The position numbers and the translations under genes were made by a program. From Scleropages formosus (taxonomy: Eukaryota; Chordata; Actinopteri; Osteoglossiformes; Osteoglossidae), in contig NC_041830.1 in NCBI RefSeq assembly GCF_900964775.1, positions 6,553,501 through 6,617,500 on the forward strand: a stretch of 64,000 nucleotides of DNA, in the 5' to 3' direction. Below, piece by piece: positions 48,846 through 60,800 of this stretch. Positions within the stretch are counted from its first letter, which is position 1. Every line of letters begins with the position of its first letter. The notes beneath the pieces were generated by a model. The model made no database searches, had not been told where the DNA came from, and saw nothing but the letters and a program-made list of their open reading frames with translations.

Positions 48846-49911
48846 CACTCATGAGCAGCTTTGCAAAGCTGCATCTCCTCTGCCTCCTCACAAAAGAGAA
48901 ATTGTAGAAGGGTTAAAGAAATAAGTAACACAGGGCTAGAGTCAAACCCGCAGCCTAGACTGTTCTGTCAAATCAATAACTCTTTTAATCCTCTCTAGGC
49001 AGACGTTGCAAATTAGCATCAGATGGAATTAATTAGATAAATACCCCAATGAATATTTCTAGATGATTTTCTGCAGTTAGATACCACCGGACTAGTATTA
49101 ATTTCGCCTTGAGGGTTTAACACAATGATGCGGAAAGACTGGTGCACCACGACATTTTTTTTGGGAACAACAGCGCCACCAAGCGGAGAGCACACGGCTT
49201 ACAGTATGTGTGAATGTACGGTCTTGGCGGTACGTGTACCTCCGTGGCACATCTGGGTAAAACTCGAAACATGAATATAACAATATAACAAAACTTACTT
49301 CCACATTGCCAATTACAAAATGTAAATATGCACAACCCTCTGTTACGCAGTCAGTTCGTGTCAAGTCCCCTGAGACCCAATTAATTATTTCCCCGAAATA
49401 AGAACTGCGGTAACCATTTCATTTGAGTGTTTTGCCTCTGTAAAATAATTTGTGAAAAAGTCTAACAAAGAATCCATGATCACAGGGAAGCTCTGAAAAA
49501 TACTGTTTCGCGTTGTTCTTTCACAACTCTGCGTGGAGAAGGGATCGGCTGCGGGATGCTCCCCCGTGAAGCCCACGCCACGGGCGTCGTGACTCGTGTC
49601 GTTTTACCTGCTGCCTGGTGTGTTTTACACAGACGCCAGTGCAGGACATGTGAGAAGATCCAAACCCCTCCTGGAGAGCTGGCGGTCAGCAGCGGACTGC
49701 AGAGAGAGAAGGGGAGTGTGTAAAAACGCGCTCGCACAGTTTTGTTTCGACGACAGGCGTGTGACACGTTCGCGGCACGTGCTCCACCTTTTATGTCCTT
49801 CATTTATGTGCTACATTTGAGCGCGGAGACACGTTTAGTATCCGGCGCGGCTGCGGGGTTTCGGCCGAGCTGAGCGACCGTCGCTGTCCGGCAAGAGGAG
49901 CAGGAGGGACC

Positions 49912-52900
49912 ATGAGGAGGAGGACCGCCACCGTGTACCTCTTCTTGGGCATTTTGCTGTCTGCTCTGGGTCTCTTGGGAGGAACTGGCTTTATGTACCG
50001 CTTTCCAGGGGGGGCACTTCAGCGAGTGAGCGCTGAGCAGAGCGCGGCCCCCCCGGCCGGGACGGGAGGCACACACCACCGCAGGTGAGTCCACACACTA
50101 CACACCTGTAAGTACATGGATACACACTGATTGATAACGCCTTTCTGGCCGCGGTGCTGCTTCTTGTTATCTATTTCATACCCGCAAGGTGCGTAATGTG
50201 TGTGACGTGAGTCCTCTTACTTACTAGACTAGTTAGTTAATCATGGCGAAGACTTGGTGTGTAGTTCAGCTGGTAGTGTGTAGCACTACTGCTAAGTTCT
50301 TTCATTGGACTCTGAGGCAGTCGTTTCGCATCTCGACTCACTCACTGCCCTCAGGCTGGAGAAAGGTACTTACTCTAGTAAAAATGTTCGGCTGTATAAC
50401 AGGTAAGTAAGTCATGATTAAATAAGTCGTTTAGTTCAGAGAAAAACCAGTGGCGTCTCACGTTACCGTTTTGGTAAAATCACCAGTCAGTGTACAATGT
50501 TTAAAACTTTTTGACAAGATTCTTGATCCCCTCTTAACTTGCTGAAAATAACGCGTTTATTACGTTGTTTTGGCATCCGTCAAACTTTGGAGCGAGACCC
50601 ACATTTTACTTGCGCAATACGGTTCAGCGCAGCACGATTTTAACGCTCTTCTCGCGTGCGCGGTTCGGCTGTGAGCGCGCGACCACCCAATGAATGTATG
50701 CTGGTCTATTGTGACGTTTGTTTTACAGTTTCTTAATTTGAAAAAAAAAAAAAAACAGAATTGAATTATTTTGTTATTATATGTAGGGCATAATATTATT
50801 GGTTTATATATGCTGCCATATCCAAAAATTGGTGAGCCGGTTGTACGCATTTCTAACTTAAAGCAGCACGTCAGTTCCCGAACCGCCAGGTAAAAGTGGC
50901 GCGAAACACCACGAGTTCACCTTTAGGGACTGTTGGGTACCTCAGCAGCTGGTAAAGTGTCTAATAGGCCTCCCTACAGGCTTCACTTACATAAACTTAC
51001 ATATTTACTAACACTGGGAGACTTTCTTCTTGCACTTTTTTTTAATTAACCTGATTTGGGCTGATTATAAGGTAGAATAGGGGTGGTACCAGAGCTGGAC
51101 ATAGACAAACTCTGCAAATTTATGTTCAGAAGACATGTTCTGCTTTTGTCTCCTGAAAACAAGTAAAAGGTTTAAGCCAGAAAACAGGATTTTCAACCAT
51201 TCAAGGCATTATATTACAGTTCTCAAGGATGGATATATGTAATTTCTTTCAGTCTTGCTGCTACATTCATCTTGTCATTGGACTCATAGGTTATGTTTCT
51301 GGGTTATTTCAGTAATCCCATACATCAGATTATTCATTAACATTTATATTTATTCATTTGGCAGATGCTTTTCTCCAAAGCAATGTACAATGAAGAGTGA
51401 AATGAGTTTTCACAACAGATGAAGTTATTCATGCAGACGTGATTTTTGAAGCAGTCGATGTGTCAAATATCACTGATTTTGCCAGTTCATCTTACACAAG
51501 TGGCTGCCTAAAGAACTGAGTCTGTTTGAAAATAAGAACATGATTATGACACCTGGTTTGATGCAGCTTTATGGAGCTGTTAGAAGATCGGGAGAAAAGT
51601 GGGTCCGAAAGAGATGAGCTTGAGATCCTTCTTGCATGCTGAAAGGAATTCATGGAGAGTGGTGCCTCATTCCACCCCATTATACAACCAAGTGGCCAGG
51701 AGCACAGCATTCTTGTGGAATGTTTAGGGAGTGATTAGGTCTTGTAGGCAAAGGGGTGCAGATCTTTTGTCTGTCTTCTAGGCCATACCCAGTTTCGAAC
51801 TGGATGCAGCAGTTAAAGGAAACTATTGGAGAGAGATGAGGAGGGGCGATACATGGGTGTTCTTTGGCAAGTCAAACACAACTTGTGGCATAGGATTCTG
51901 AATCAGCTGGAGGAAATCGAAGGCAGAGGACAGAAGTCCGTATAGGAGAGCATTGCAACGATCCATGTAAGGTACTACCATAGCTTGGACCAGGATCTGA
52001 TTAGATTGTAGTGTGAGATATGGGTGGATCCTGAGGATGTTTTACAGGAGGTATCTGCAGGATCAGATTATGACTCCAGGATGGTGGGAAAAACAGAGAC
52101 TTGAGTTAGGTTTTACTCCCAGGCTCTTCACTGATGAAGCCAAGGAAATTAGCTAATTTTCCAGTTTGACAGTCTGCTAAGGGAAAGAGGATCTTAATCT
52201 TGAGATTCCGCATATTAATACTATGAATTCTTAGTTTTTTCCTGCGGTCTTCTTGACCTGAAGGTGTCATAGTTTTTAGTTTATTTAGACATATTCGTAT
52301 GTCTCCTTCCTATGTTTGTAAACTACAGTATGACAACTGAAAGTAAGGGAGTCCTAAATTAAATATCATTCTTTTCATTTAATACATGAATTACCTGAAG
52401 CTGGAGTTACCTGTTGGAAGTTAGTCAGCATTAAGCTTAGAATGAGAAATTAGAATAGTAGTTGTCAGTACTATCAGTGAATCCTAAGTTGTTGTCCCTA
52501 ATTCCTTAAATTCTTTCATTCTAATATTTTACCATTTGACCATTTTTGACCATCAGTCTTGACCAAGTCAAGTGCCTAGAAATTTCAAAACCTCAGCTGA
52601 CACTAAAACTGGTCTCTGTAATGGAGTTAACATTATTAATGGTGGTCAGTCTCAGGCCCACTGCTGGGTCAGTGTGCTACCCCTTAAGGTCAATGCTTTA
52701 TGGAGTGACTTTTAATACTACTGCAATTTCACTGGCAGTCCTCCAGCAGAGAAAAGAGAAGCTCTTTAAAAGCTGAAAGTCAAACAAAAATCAACCCCCC
52801 ACATCAAACACTTCCCCAGTCAGCTCCTGGCTCATATTTCAAGGTCTTTAAGTGGGGATTTCACTTAATATGTAGAACACTATGGAATGTGTGGAATTCA

Positions 52901-55433
52901 ACACGTAATGAAAACAAATAGCGGCTGAAATGAGATGTGAACAAAACTGTTCACAGTTAAACAGGAGGTCAGGCTGCCTTTGCCCTTTGCAACTAAGTTG
53001 TAACTTGTTTGAAAATGTTTCCAGTTTTTGATCATTACATTTATATTTACTTTTATTCATTTAGTGGACGCTTTTCTCAAAAGCAACATACATCTCATAG
53101 AAAATACAATGTGTGCATTACATTGTGAGAAAGAGAGACATAGATGCAGACATGTGATTCTTAAGTGCAGTTTCTTTGTTTCTTTTCACCATATGAACCA
53201 ATGTTTATCGCACGGTAGCTGCATAAAACAGTCTAAGTTCTTAAGTCTTAAGTGATCAGTCTTTAAGTTTCTAAAGAAAATGTTGTGAGAGTACTATACT
53301 ATTTCAGGTTGAACAAAAATGTATAGATACACGTGAGTCAATATATAAATCAAAGGCATAATTTATAAAGGAAGCTTAATACTGAAATTCTGACACACAG
53401 TGGACTGAATGGAAAAATTTCAAAGTGTGAAATCGGGTTGTAAGAGCTGACTGAGGTTGATGTGAAAAAGACTAAAGCACACCCTCTTGTGCTCTCTTCC
53501 AGCAGGAACTGGTGTCAGTACACGGTGTCAAAGACAGTGTCATGTCAAGTGCACAACGGGACGGAGAAGCTGGTACAGAGGGTGTTTCAAAGCTGCCGCT
53601 GGCCTGGACCCTGTACCAACCTCATCAGGTATGGATCCAAGAATTCTCTTTACCCTGCAGCTAGTCCAGCCTGTTCTTTCTTGAAACATTCAGAACTTAT
53701 GATGATGGTCCAGAAGCAGCTGTCAATATGATATGAACTTGTGACAGGCAATTTTAACCAGATACCGTTGACTTGATTGTGTACCAACAGGGGATAATGA
53801 ATGTACTTTTTGTCATGACATTTACATGTGTTCTTTTAGGAAACACTTTTTTCCAATGCAATGTATAATCCAGCGAAAACAAAGTTCATTTCATAGATGG
53901 AAAGACACAGATGTAGACACGCAATTGTTGGAGCACAGTTTGTCCCCATTTAAACCAAAATACATTACATGGCTAGCTGTATATAGAATTGGCAGAAATC
54001 ACAAAATATTAAAACATAACAGTAATGATATATGATTAGCAGTGTATAGAATCTGTAGGAAATATTAAGGTATTTATGGCAAATGACATAATGGAGAAGA
54101 TCTGGAGAGAAGTGAGTTTGACAGAGCTATGTTTTGAACTGATGCTTTACTCCAACGTGACTTAACAGTGTTAAGCTGCTTACAGAAGAATGGTGGAAGC
54201 ACTCTCAGCAAAAGCACTGGTAAAAATATGTTGACCAAGAAGCAGAAAGCTGAGGTATATGTCCCTGGGTGGGCTTAAACCACCAACCTTTCGGTTAACA
54301 CCAGAGCAAGCTGACTAGTTGCACTGCATAGATTCCTCCAAATGAGTAACTAAGAGCAAGAAAACACGTGCAACAGATACATAGCTGACCCGAGAATTAA
54401 AACACTGCTAGACTAAATGTCTTTGATGATATTATGGATCGGAGGGGGTGCAGTGGCGCAGTGGGTTGGACCACAGTCCTGCTCTCCGGTGGGTCTGGGG
54501 TTCGAGTCCCGGTTGGGGTGCCTTGCGACGGACTGGCGTCCTGTCCTGGGTGTGTCCCCTCCCCCTCCGGCCTTACGCCCTGTGTTGCCGGGTAGGCTCC
54601 CGTGACCCTGTATGGGACAAGCGGTTCTGAAAATGTGTGTGTGATATTATGAATCATTTTGATTGTCTGTAAACAAGTTGGTTAAGAAAAACTGGCAAAT
54701 GTTCACAAGCAGAAGTATGGATACGAGCCATCATGGAGAACTGCCTTTGGAGAACCTGTTGGCCTTTCTTTCAGTGGAAGTGGGCTGAGTGTGTCCTTGA
54801 TGTAGAAATGTGGCTAATGTTAAAAATCCACTATGGGGCTCAGGGGCATGAACTTCAAAGTGCTTCCTTCTTTGGTCAAGCCGCTGATAAGGTCTACTTC
54901 CTTTGGATTTGCGCTCTTGTTCCTGGGTATCGTGGAATGCACCATACTGTTGGATGGTAGGTAGCAACATTTTTAACGTTTTGAACACAATTCTTTTCTA
55001 CATAGTATAATCAGTATAAATATAGTTTTTGTAATTCAACATACGTGGATAAATATATAGCAGCGGACCCCCTGCTTTATGTGGATTTGGTGTAAAATTG
55101 CTAGGTTTTTTATATTCATTTTTGCATAGTAATGAAGAATGAAGTAGATTGCATTGTATGTATCTGAAGTTATATATTTAAAAGACAATCATTAATACTT
55201 TGCATACTTTTTAGAGATTTTTATGAAACAAATACAAGAGAAATCTTAAGCAGGTAATATATTCATTATTATACCTGCAGTATAATCCAGAGATACTCTG
55301 TGTTCCATTGTTCCAGTTTCAACATAGCTTGTCCAAAGCAGGGTCATTGTGAACTGAACCCTATCATGGAAGAATTGAGTGCAAGGCTGAGGAGGTTATA
55401 CCATGGACAGGACAACAGTCCATCACAGAGTAG

Positions 55434-55518
<85 letters not shown>

Positions 55519-57136
55519 TTATTGTTACTAGTTCACCTTAACTGCATGTCTTGGAGAGGAAACCTGTACAGTTGCAGGAAGAATGTGCAAAGATCACACA
55601 TAATCAGCGGGGATCAAACCCACATTCTCTTACATCACCCTGGCACTTTGAAGCACCACCATGCCACCCACACTTTGTTTTGTCTCATGAAAATATTGGG
55701 TTCATATAGTACTGATTAATAGAATGTAGAAAAGTTTTATACCTCTCAGTGGGCTTTCCTTTTGTCATTAGTTGAACACTAGACATTTTATGTAGTTGTC
55801 ACCTCTTGTGGAAAACAGGCACTATGTCCTACTTGCTCTTAGCAAACCAAGATTTACACTTCAAGACAGCCACCCAGAGTAGTGGAGTATTTATACTCCA
55901 GACAAAGAATTCACTTTATTACTTCAGAAAATATGAATTCATTTCTTTTGCTTTACCATTCTTATATTCCCCTGCCTGCTATTGGGCCAAGAAAGGACTC
56001 TGAAATAAGAACTCAGCTATTTATCACACAGATATCTAGTGATTTGAAACGTTATTGCGCTGCATTCCAATGTTTTATGCCTTTGGGATCTGTCCAAGGA
56101 AACAAAGTGGTGGTAGGCCTGAACAGGATTTTCTCTCCTGAAACATGGGCTTTGAGCTGACACACGTTAGAACACCCTTTTGATGTCCATGTTTTTACTG
56201 TGCTGTTATACACACTGATATCAGTTGTACAGTCATTGCATGTTTTCCACTCATTATACACTTATATGAAACAAAACTATTTTACTGATAGAAGTATCCA
56301 CTTCTTGTTATGGTATGCAAAGCTCATCACCTTAGTGCACTATGGTACTGTGGTCAATGTGCTTTAGTGTTGATGGAAGGGTAATTTATTGTTGGTGTAG
56401 GTAATTAGGGTTTGACGCCAATGAGTTGTAGTACCAGTGTCAGTGTGCTTTGGTACTGATTTTAGTTAGCTTGGTTACTGATTTCAGGTTACATTTACAT
56501 CTACATTTTGTCACTCCCACAAGCCAAGCAGCTGCACCTGACGACATTCAACAAGGCCAGGGATAAAGGCAGTGCCGTCCCAACAAAGGGTCGCGGAATC
56601 TTGCAATGCCTCGGCTTGCGAATTCAGCGCTTCGTCCTTTACGCCCTGTTCCTTGTTTTCGTGTTCACCTGGCTTTTGACCTGTGCTTGCTTCCTCGTGT
56701 ACTGAATATTGTCTTGCCCCAGGAACGATGTTTGCACCCCAGAAGACCGACGCCTGTCCCTGAACATTGATTTAGTCTGCCTCTGTGTTTTCGGTTTTCC
56801 AGAATAAACACACCCACACTTGGGTCCAAAACACCTACCTCCTGTCTCTCCTCCTTGACTGTGACACATTTGTTAGTTTATATACTGATGCTTTTCTCCA
56901 AAGCGATGTACAAGGTTACAACAATTGTGGTGTCAGCGTGCTGCTGTGTTGATGGAAGACATCACCATGGGCCACTTTGTTCATATTCTTGCTCTGCTGG
57001 GTTGACTGTAGTGACCCTGATTTCTGTGTAAGTTACAGGACGTTGGTCAGGCCCACCTATCGTGTGACATACCGCTTGGTGACAGCGCTGGAGTGGCGCT
57101 GCTGCCCAGGCTTCTTCGGAGAAGATTGTAAAGAAG
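49912..57136 (+). CDS. col26a1: Collagen alpha-1(XXVI) / EMI domain protein, first three exons (3' partial)
   Basis: Exons 49912-50084, 53506-53628, 57033-57136, phases consistent. Exon 1: MRRRTATVYLFLGILLSALG is a signal peptide, and GTGFMYRFPGGALQ resembles human COL26A1 TGFLYPFSAAALQ. Exons 2-3 form an EMI domain: RNWCQYTVSKTVSCQVHNG, VQRVFQSCRWPGPC, then YRTLVRPTYRVTYR and ALEWRCCPGFFGEDC. The cysteine pattern (WC, SC, SC, PC, CC, DC) is complete. CQVHNGT and SCRWPGPC favour COL26A1/EMID2 over EMID1. The protein is a secreted matrix collagen; the EMI domain probably mediates multimer contacts. The triple-helical part lies past the window, since I find no further exon before 64000. Exon 2 has a tandem NAGNAG acceptor. 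Confidence 0.92.
50255..50460 (+). repeat. Diverged family L SINE (col26a1 intron 1)
   Basis: Head TAGTTCAGCTGGTAGTGTG, GAGAAAGGTACTTACTCTAG, GTTCGGCTGTATAACAGG and a tail-like TTTAGTTCAGAGAAAAACCAG. Strongly diverged. Confidence 0.5.
51345..52170 (-). repeat. Family T repeat, long copy 3
   Basis: Begins TTCATTTGGCAGATGCTTTTCTCCAAAGCAATGTACAATG like the short copies, then continues 650 bp (AAGTGGCCAGGAGCACAGCA, GCTTGGACCAGGATCTGATT, GGATCCTGAGGATGTTTTACAGG). This suggests the short copies are truncated forms of a longer retroelement. No coding motif recognised. Confidence 0.5.
53038..53260 (-). repeat. Family T repeat, copy 4 (col26a1 intron 1)
   Basis: TTCATTTAGTGGACGCTTTTCTCAAAAGCAACATACATCTC, AGAAAGAGAGACATAGATGCAGAC, CACCATATGAACCAATGTTTATCGCACGGTAGCTGC. 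It lies 250 bp before exon 2. Confidence 0.7.
53818..54130 (-). repeat. Family T repeat, copy 5 (col26a1 intron 2)
   Basis: Diverged copy (AAACACTTTTTTCCAATGCAATGTATAATC, AGACACAGATGTAGACACGC) with a 3' part (GGAAATATTAAGGTATTTATGGCAAATGA, ATAATGGAGAAGATCTGGAG). That part resembles the 100-bp non-V block inside the composite SINEs at 25.5 and 26.6 kb. Confidence 0.6.
54260..54333 (-). pseudogene. tRNA-Asn(GTT) pseudogene
   Basis: On the - strand it aligns without gaps to the intact tRNA-Asn at 14129-14202. The 3' two-thirds is nearly identical (TGTTAACCGAAAGGTTGGTGG, then TTTAAGCCCACCCAGGGAC). The acceptor 5' strand and D arm are heavily mutated (TCTATGCAGTGCAACTAGTC), so the acceptor and D stems cannot form. 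The B box is TTTAAG instead of TTCGAG. Lies in col26a1 intron 2. Confidence 0.85.
54441..54642 (+). repeat. Family S SINE, copy 12 (col26a1 intron 2)
   Basis: Forward copy, near consensus, TSD gatattatg(g/a)atc at 54428-54440 and 54643-54655. It has the same short 3' deletion as copy 11 (GGCTCCCGTGACCC). Confidence 0.94.
55310..55680 (-). repeat. Old SINE interrupted by a long (CA)n microsatellite
   Basis: 5' side: AGCTTGTCCAAAGCAGGGTC, GACAGGACAACAGTCCATCAC. Then about 41 CA units (55434-55516). 3' side: reverse V-like head (GCATGTCTTGGAGAGGAAAC, GGGGATCAAACCCACATTC, CACCACCATGCCACCCA). Probably two SINE fragments joined at the microsatellite. Confidence 0.55.
56509..56866 (+). mobile_element. 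Solo LTR, Ty3/Gypsy-type endogenous retroelement
   Basis: 358 bp beginning TGTCACTCCC and ending GACTGTGACA (6-bp inverted ends TGTCAC/GTGACA). Flanked by the perfect 5-bp duplication CATTT (56504-56508, 56867-56871). AATAAA near 56804 serves as a poly(A) signal. No internal region or second LTR remains, so the coding part was lost, most simply by recombination between the two LTRs. The intact duplication suggests a fairly recent insertion. It landed in a SINE-tail-like sequence in col26a1 intron 2. The family assignment rests on ends and duplication size. Confidence 0.85.
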
Positions 57137-57649
57137 GTATGTGACCCGCAACAACCCAGACCCACCATTACTGTTTTTGTCTTGGTATCCAGCTTCCTTC
57201 ATGTAACAGATATAATTTGTTCCTGAAGATTTGCTCATAAAGAGTATATAAAAAAACCTCTTAATTCCGATTAATTTGAACAGAAAAAATACAGTATAAA
57301 ACATAAATGTGTTCCAGACCTTCCCATTTTGTCACTAAACATGCAAAATTCTTGTCTAACCTTTTAAATGTTAATTAAAACTAATTTAAATCTAAGTTCA
57401 GAGTACCCAAACTACTTTATGCACCTTTAATCCATCCTCCACTGCAATGGAGTCACCAGTCTTTGGACTGGGGGGGAATTGGGGCACCCAGAAAAAAAAC
57501 ATGCTTCAAGCCTAAAATGCATAAAAGGTAAGAAAGAGCTAAATGCAGTTAGATAGCTGCACAGTATTGCAGAGTAAATAATGAAAGCAGAATCCTTTGT
57601 TATGTCTTATGAGAAATAATGCTGACTGTTGAAGGAAATGTGTTCATTT

Positions 57650-57800
57650 TAAGCGGGATGTAGTGATATTTTATCATAAAATGGTGTCAGTCTTGGAGCT
57701 CAGGAATGCATGCATTTTTTTTCATGTTCAAAATAATAGGTTGTTACATCTTTGAGTAACATGGTGGTAAAACTGTTTTGCTTGAGGGATTATCCTTATT
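57650..57800. repeat. Repeat family D, copy 3
   Basis: AGCGGGATGTAGTGATATTTTA, TGGTGTCAGTCTTGGAGCTCAGGAATGCATGC, ATTTTTTTTCATG and TAATAGGTTGTTACATCTTTGAG align with the copy at 62850-63020. Confidence 0.55.
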
Positions 57801-60800
57801 ATACATGATGGTCCCAAGAGAGATGACTGACCATGCCTTCCGTGGAGAGGAAAGTCTGCTTGTCCAGTGTGGTGCTGGATGTCACCAATGATAGCATTTT
57901 GAATGGAAATTTCTGTGATTCTAAGGCATTTTTCGTAAGAGTGAATTGTTAGCTCTTAATATGAACTTTTGGGGTACAAGATATATTCTTCATAAATTGG
58001 AACTCACATAAAGGGAGCCTTTGTTCAATGAGGGGAGTTTGTATACCATTAAAATGCCAATTTATCACTGAATGTTTCCGAGTGATGGTATATAACAGAG
58101 AATAATTGAAATAATAGTGAATCAGCATTCATCAGAAATTCCAATTAAATAATGAACACATTGTGGATTATTTATTCTTTAAGAAAAACAAGTTGCCTTC
58201 TCTCAGTAGTGGTTTTTGACAGTTAGCAGCCATTGTTTTGCCTATAGGTCAGGAATATTGCATAAACCAGATAGCAAGAGCGTGCAAGCCTTAAAATTCA
58301 GCTGAGACCTTTCTTCTCTTAGACAGTGTTGTAATGTCTTCACAATGCGCCGCTTAATGACCTTGCAGGGAAACAAAGCACTAGTTTGAAACTTCCTGTC
58401 ATCGCTTGTAATGTACTTTTGGCCACAGCATTCCAGTTTCATTTTTGGATTGTTTGTTGAAAGTTTCCACAAATCTTGGCAGTGGCCTGTGCGGGAGAGA
58501 GGTCAGGGAAGGTTGTGGCGGTGTCACAGCAGGGTGGACTTATACATTTGTCCAATCCTGAGCTGACCACTCTGGTGTCACAGGCATCCGGTGTCTGAAT
58601 CACTCTCTCATCTCCGTATTCCGTGGAGAAACCATGAACAAAGAGGCAGTGCTCTGCTACAGCAATCTAGTGGAAAGGTTGCTTTGAACTAGTGTTTGGG
58701 ACACTATGGAGATCAGATATAAATGCTGTATGTAGGGGTGTCAGTTTAATATTTTGATTCTTTCAAAGGAGACTGTGTGTAGGGAAATGCTCTAAACATA
58801 TGCATTTTGTCTATGAATTATCATAAATGCATGGAAAACACAGAAATGGTGCAGCTTGACCTTTAAATATAGGGTGGGCAGAGGACCTGGATATTAGATA
58901 CTGTATATCGGTGAGTTTTGCTGGGTTTGGCACACCTTCTGGTCATTCAAAAGTTCAGCTGAGTGAGTGTGAAGACAAGGACTTTTATATCCTGCAGAGG
59001 TGTCTCCCTCATTGTTCAGGGTTGCTGATGTCCTATAGAGGATCATTTCAACTTCCAAGATATTTCCAAAATGGCACCACTGCTGTGGACCTCTCACTGA
59101 TGTGCCATCATTTTTTACCATCCAGGCTGTGTTTCAGCATCATGCCTTTTTTTTTGCAACATAGATGAGGTCATCTGTGAGTGAAAGGTCCACCATTCTC
59201 ACCAGTCCACTGTCTTTAGACAGCATTCGTTTGAAGTGAAGTTATATTAATTGGATCAAAAACAACATTTTTACTTCAGGTTTCAAATGTGATGTACTTC
59301 ATATGCTGGGGCAGTTGGTACACTGCCATCTTTTCAGAATATATATTGCACGGCTTTACCTCCACCGAGATGCTCTACCTGTGTGTGGTGTTGGCTTTGA
59401 AAGAAGAAACATGAAGCAGAGGTGTACTAACAACAGCTATCTGTAGTGACAACTAAAAACTTGCTGCTTTAGGTTGACAGTGCTTTATGAATGCTGATAC
59501 AAAGAAATTTCTAAGTAATGCAAGTAATCAAATGCACAAGTGCCCAAGTAGCCCTTAGGCATCTGTCTGCTAAACCAGTCATTTCAGCAGACCAACAGCA
59601 ACAAATTTGTGGCTGGGCAACAAAAGTTGTGGCTGGGCAACTGGGAGCTTGACACTAGCCAGACAGTTGTTGGGAGAAATAAATATAAGGCAGAAAGACA
59701 GAGAAAAGGATCTGTAAAAGCCTGAGAGTGCCAGACATTACATTTTTACACAAGCTACTGAGATTTTGAGGGCCCTGCATTGCAACTAGAACTGCAGAGG
59801 TTAAAGAGCTGGATTTGTAACCTAAGCTCCCTAGATCAAGTCCAGTGTGTCACACTGCTTCTAGATCTTTGAGTGATTTTACCCAGGTTACTTGTGCAAG
59901 TTCTTCTTAAAAGAACCACGAGCTAAACAGCAAAATTTTGTTCTCCAGTCCTTCTTGTGGCATTTCTCAATATTCAGTGTGCTTTTAATGTTTGTTTAGG
60001 TTCTTTAAGGTTCCCATGTGCCCTGGTCCCAAGAGAGCCCTGAATTTCAGTTTGATGCTGTGAAGAAGAATGAATAGCGCGCCTTTTAATTTTTCACTGG
60101 GCTCATATTTTCGTTCCACCCTGCTGAGTTTCCTCAGAGAACTCTCGGAATATTGCCTCAACCATTTGTTACTTCTTCAGTTTCATAACTTATTTTGTTT
60201 TTCCTAGTAATTTTTATTTAAAGATGTTTTGTATGTCTCTGTTATGACTGATATTTTGCATGGTCACGGTAGAGATTGGAATGGTACAAAGTAGACCAAA
60301 GTGAGCTTAGGGACCCATCCCAGTCCTGTACATTTGAAGATTGTTGAATCAGCTGAATGGCAGCTGGCCATTGCCATGAATCAAAGACATCAACAGATTT
60401 CTCTAATCCAGTAGAAACACTATAATTTCTTTAATAATCGTGAAATGTGGTTCAGAAGGTTGAGAAAGACAGCTTATAGGTGGATTGTTGTTCCTGTATG
60501 AGGTGTGCCCTGACTGGTTCTACCAGAGGTCACTCAGGGACACTGAAGGACCTTGAAGGGTCTGGTTCATTTGGATTAGTTGTCACTAGTCATTAGTCAT
60601 TCACATGCCCAAACATCCATGAGTGTGTAGTGTATAGAAATAAAAAGAAAGTAAGATTGCGGTCACATGTAGCTGCGCTTTCATTTAATCACCTATGTTC
60701 AGTGATGCCAGCTAACCAGATGCCAGAAAGGTTTTGCATGATGATATTTGAAAAACAAAGGTCTGTGGCCCTTGGGGGAAAGAGTGAGCTTTAGGAACAA

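Larger units (their letters stand above)
47801..49911. other. mmp28-col26a1 intergenic interval
   Basis: Holds the mmp28 3' UTR (start only; no clear poly(A) signal chosen), a family S SINE (48212-48420), a LINE-tail fragment (48720-48845), and AT-rich sequence. From about 49540 it becomes CpG-richer leading into col26a1 (GCGCGGAGACACG and CCGGCGCGGCTGCGGGG near 49820-49860), consistent with a promoter. No other gene seen. Confidence 0.6.

Noticed and set aside
56508-56705. 65-codon frame with a hydrophobic end (LYALFLVFVFTWLLTC)
   Set aside because: It lies wholly within the solo LTR at 56509-56866, so it is not a host gene.
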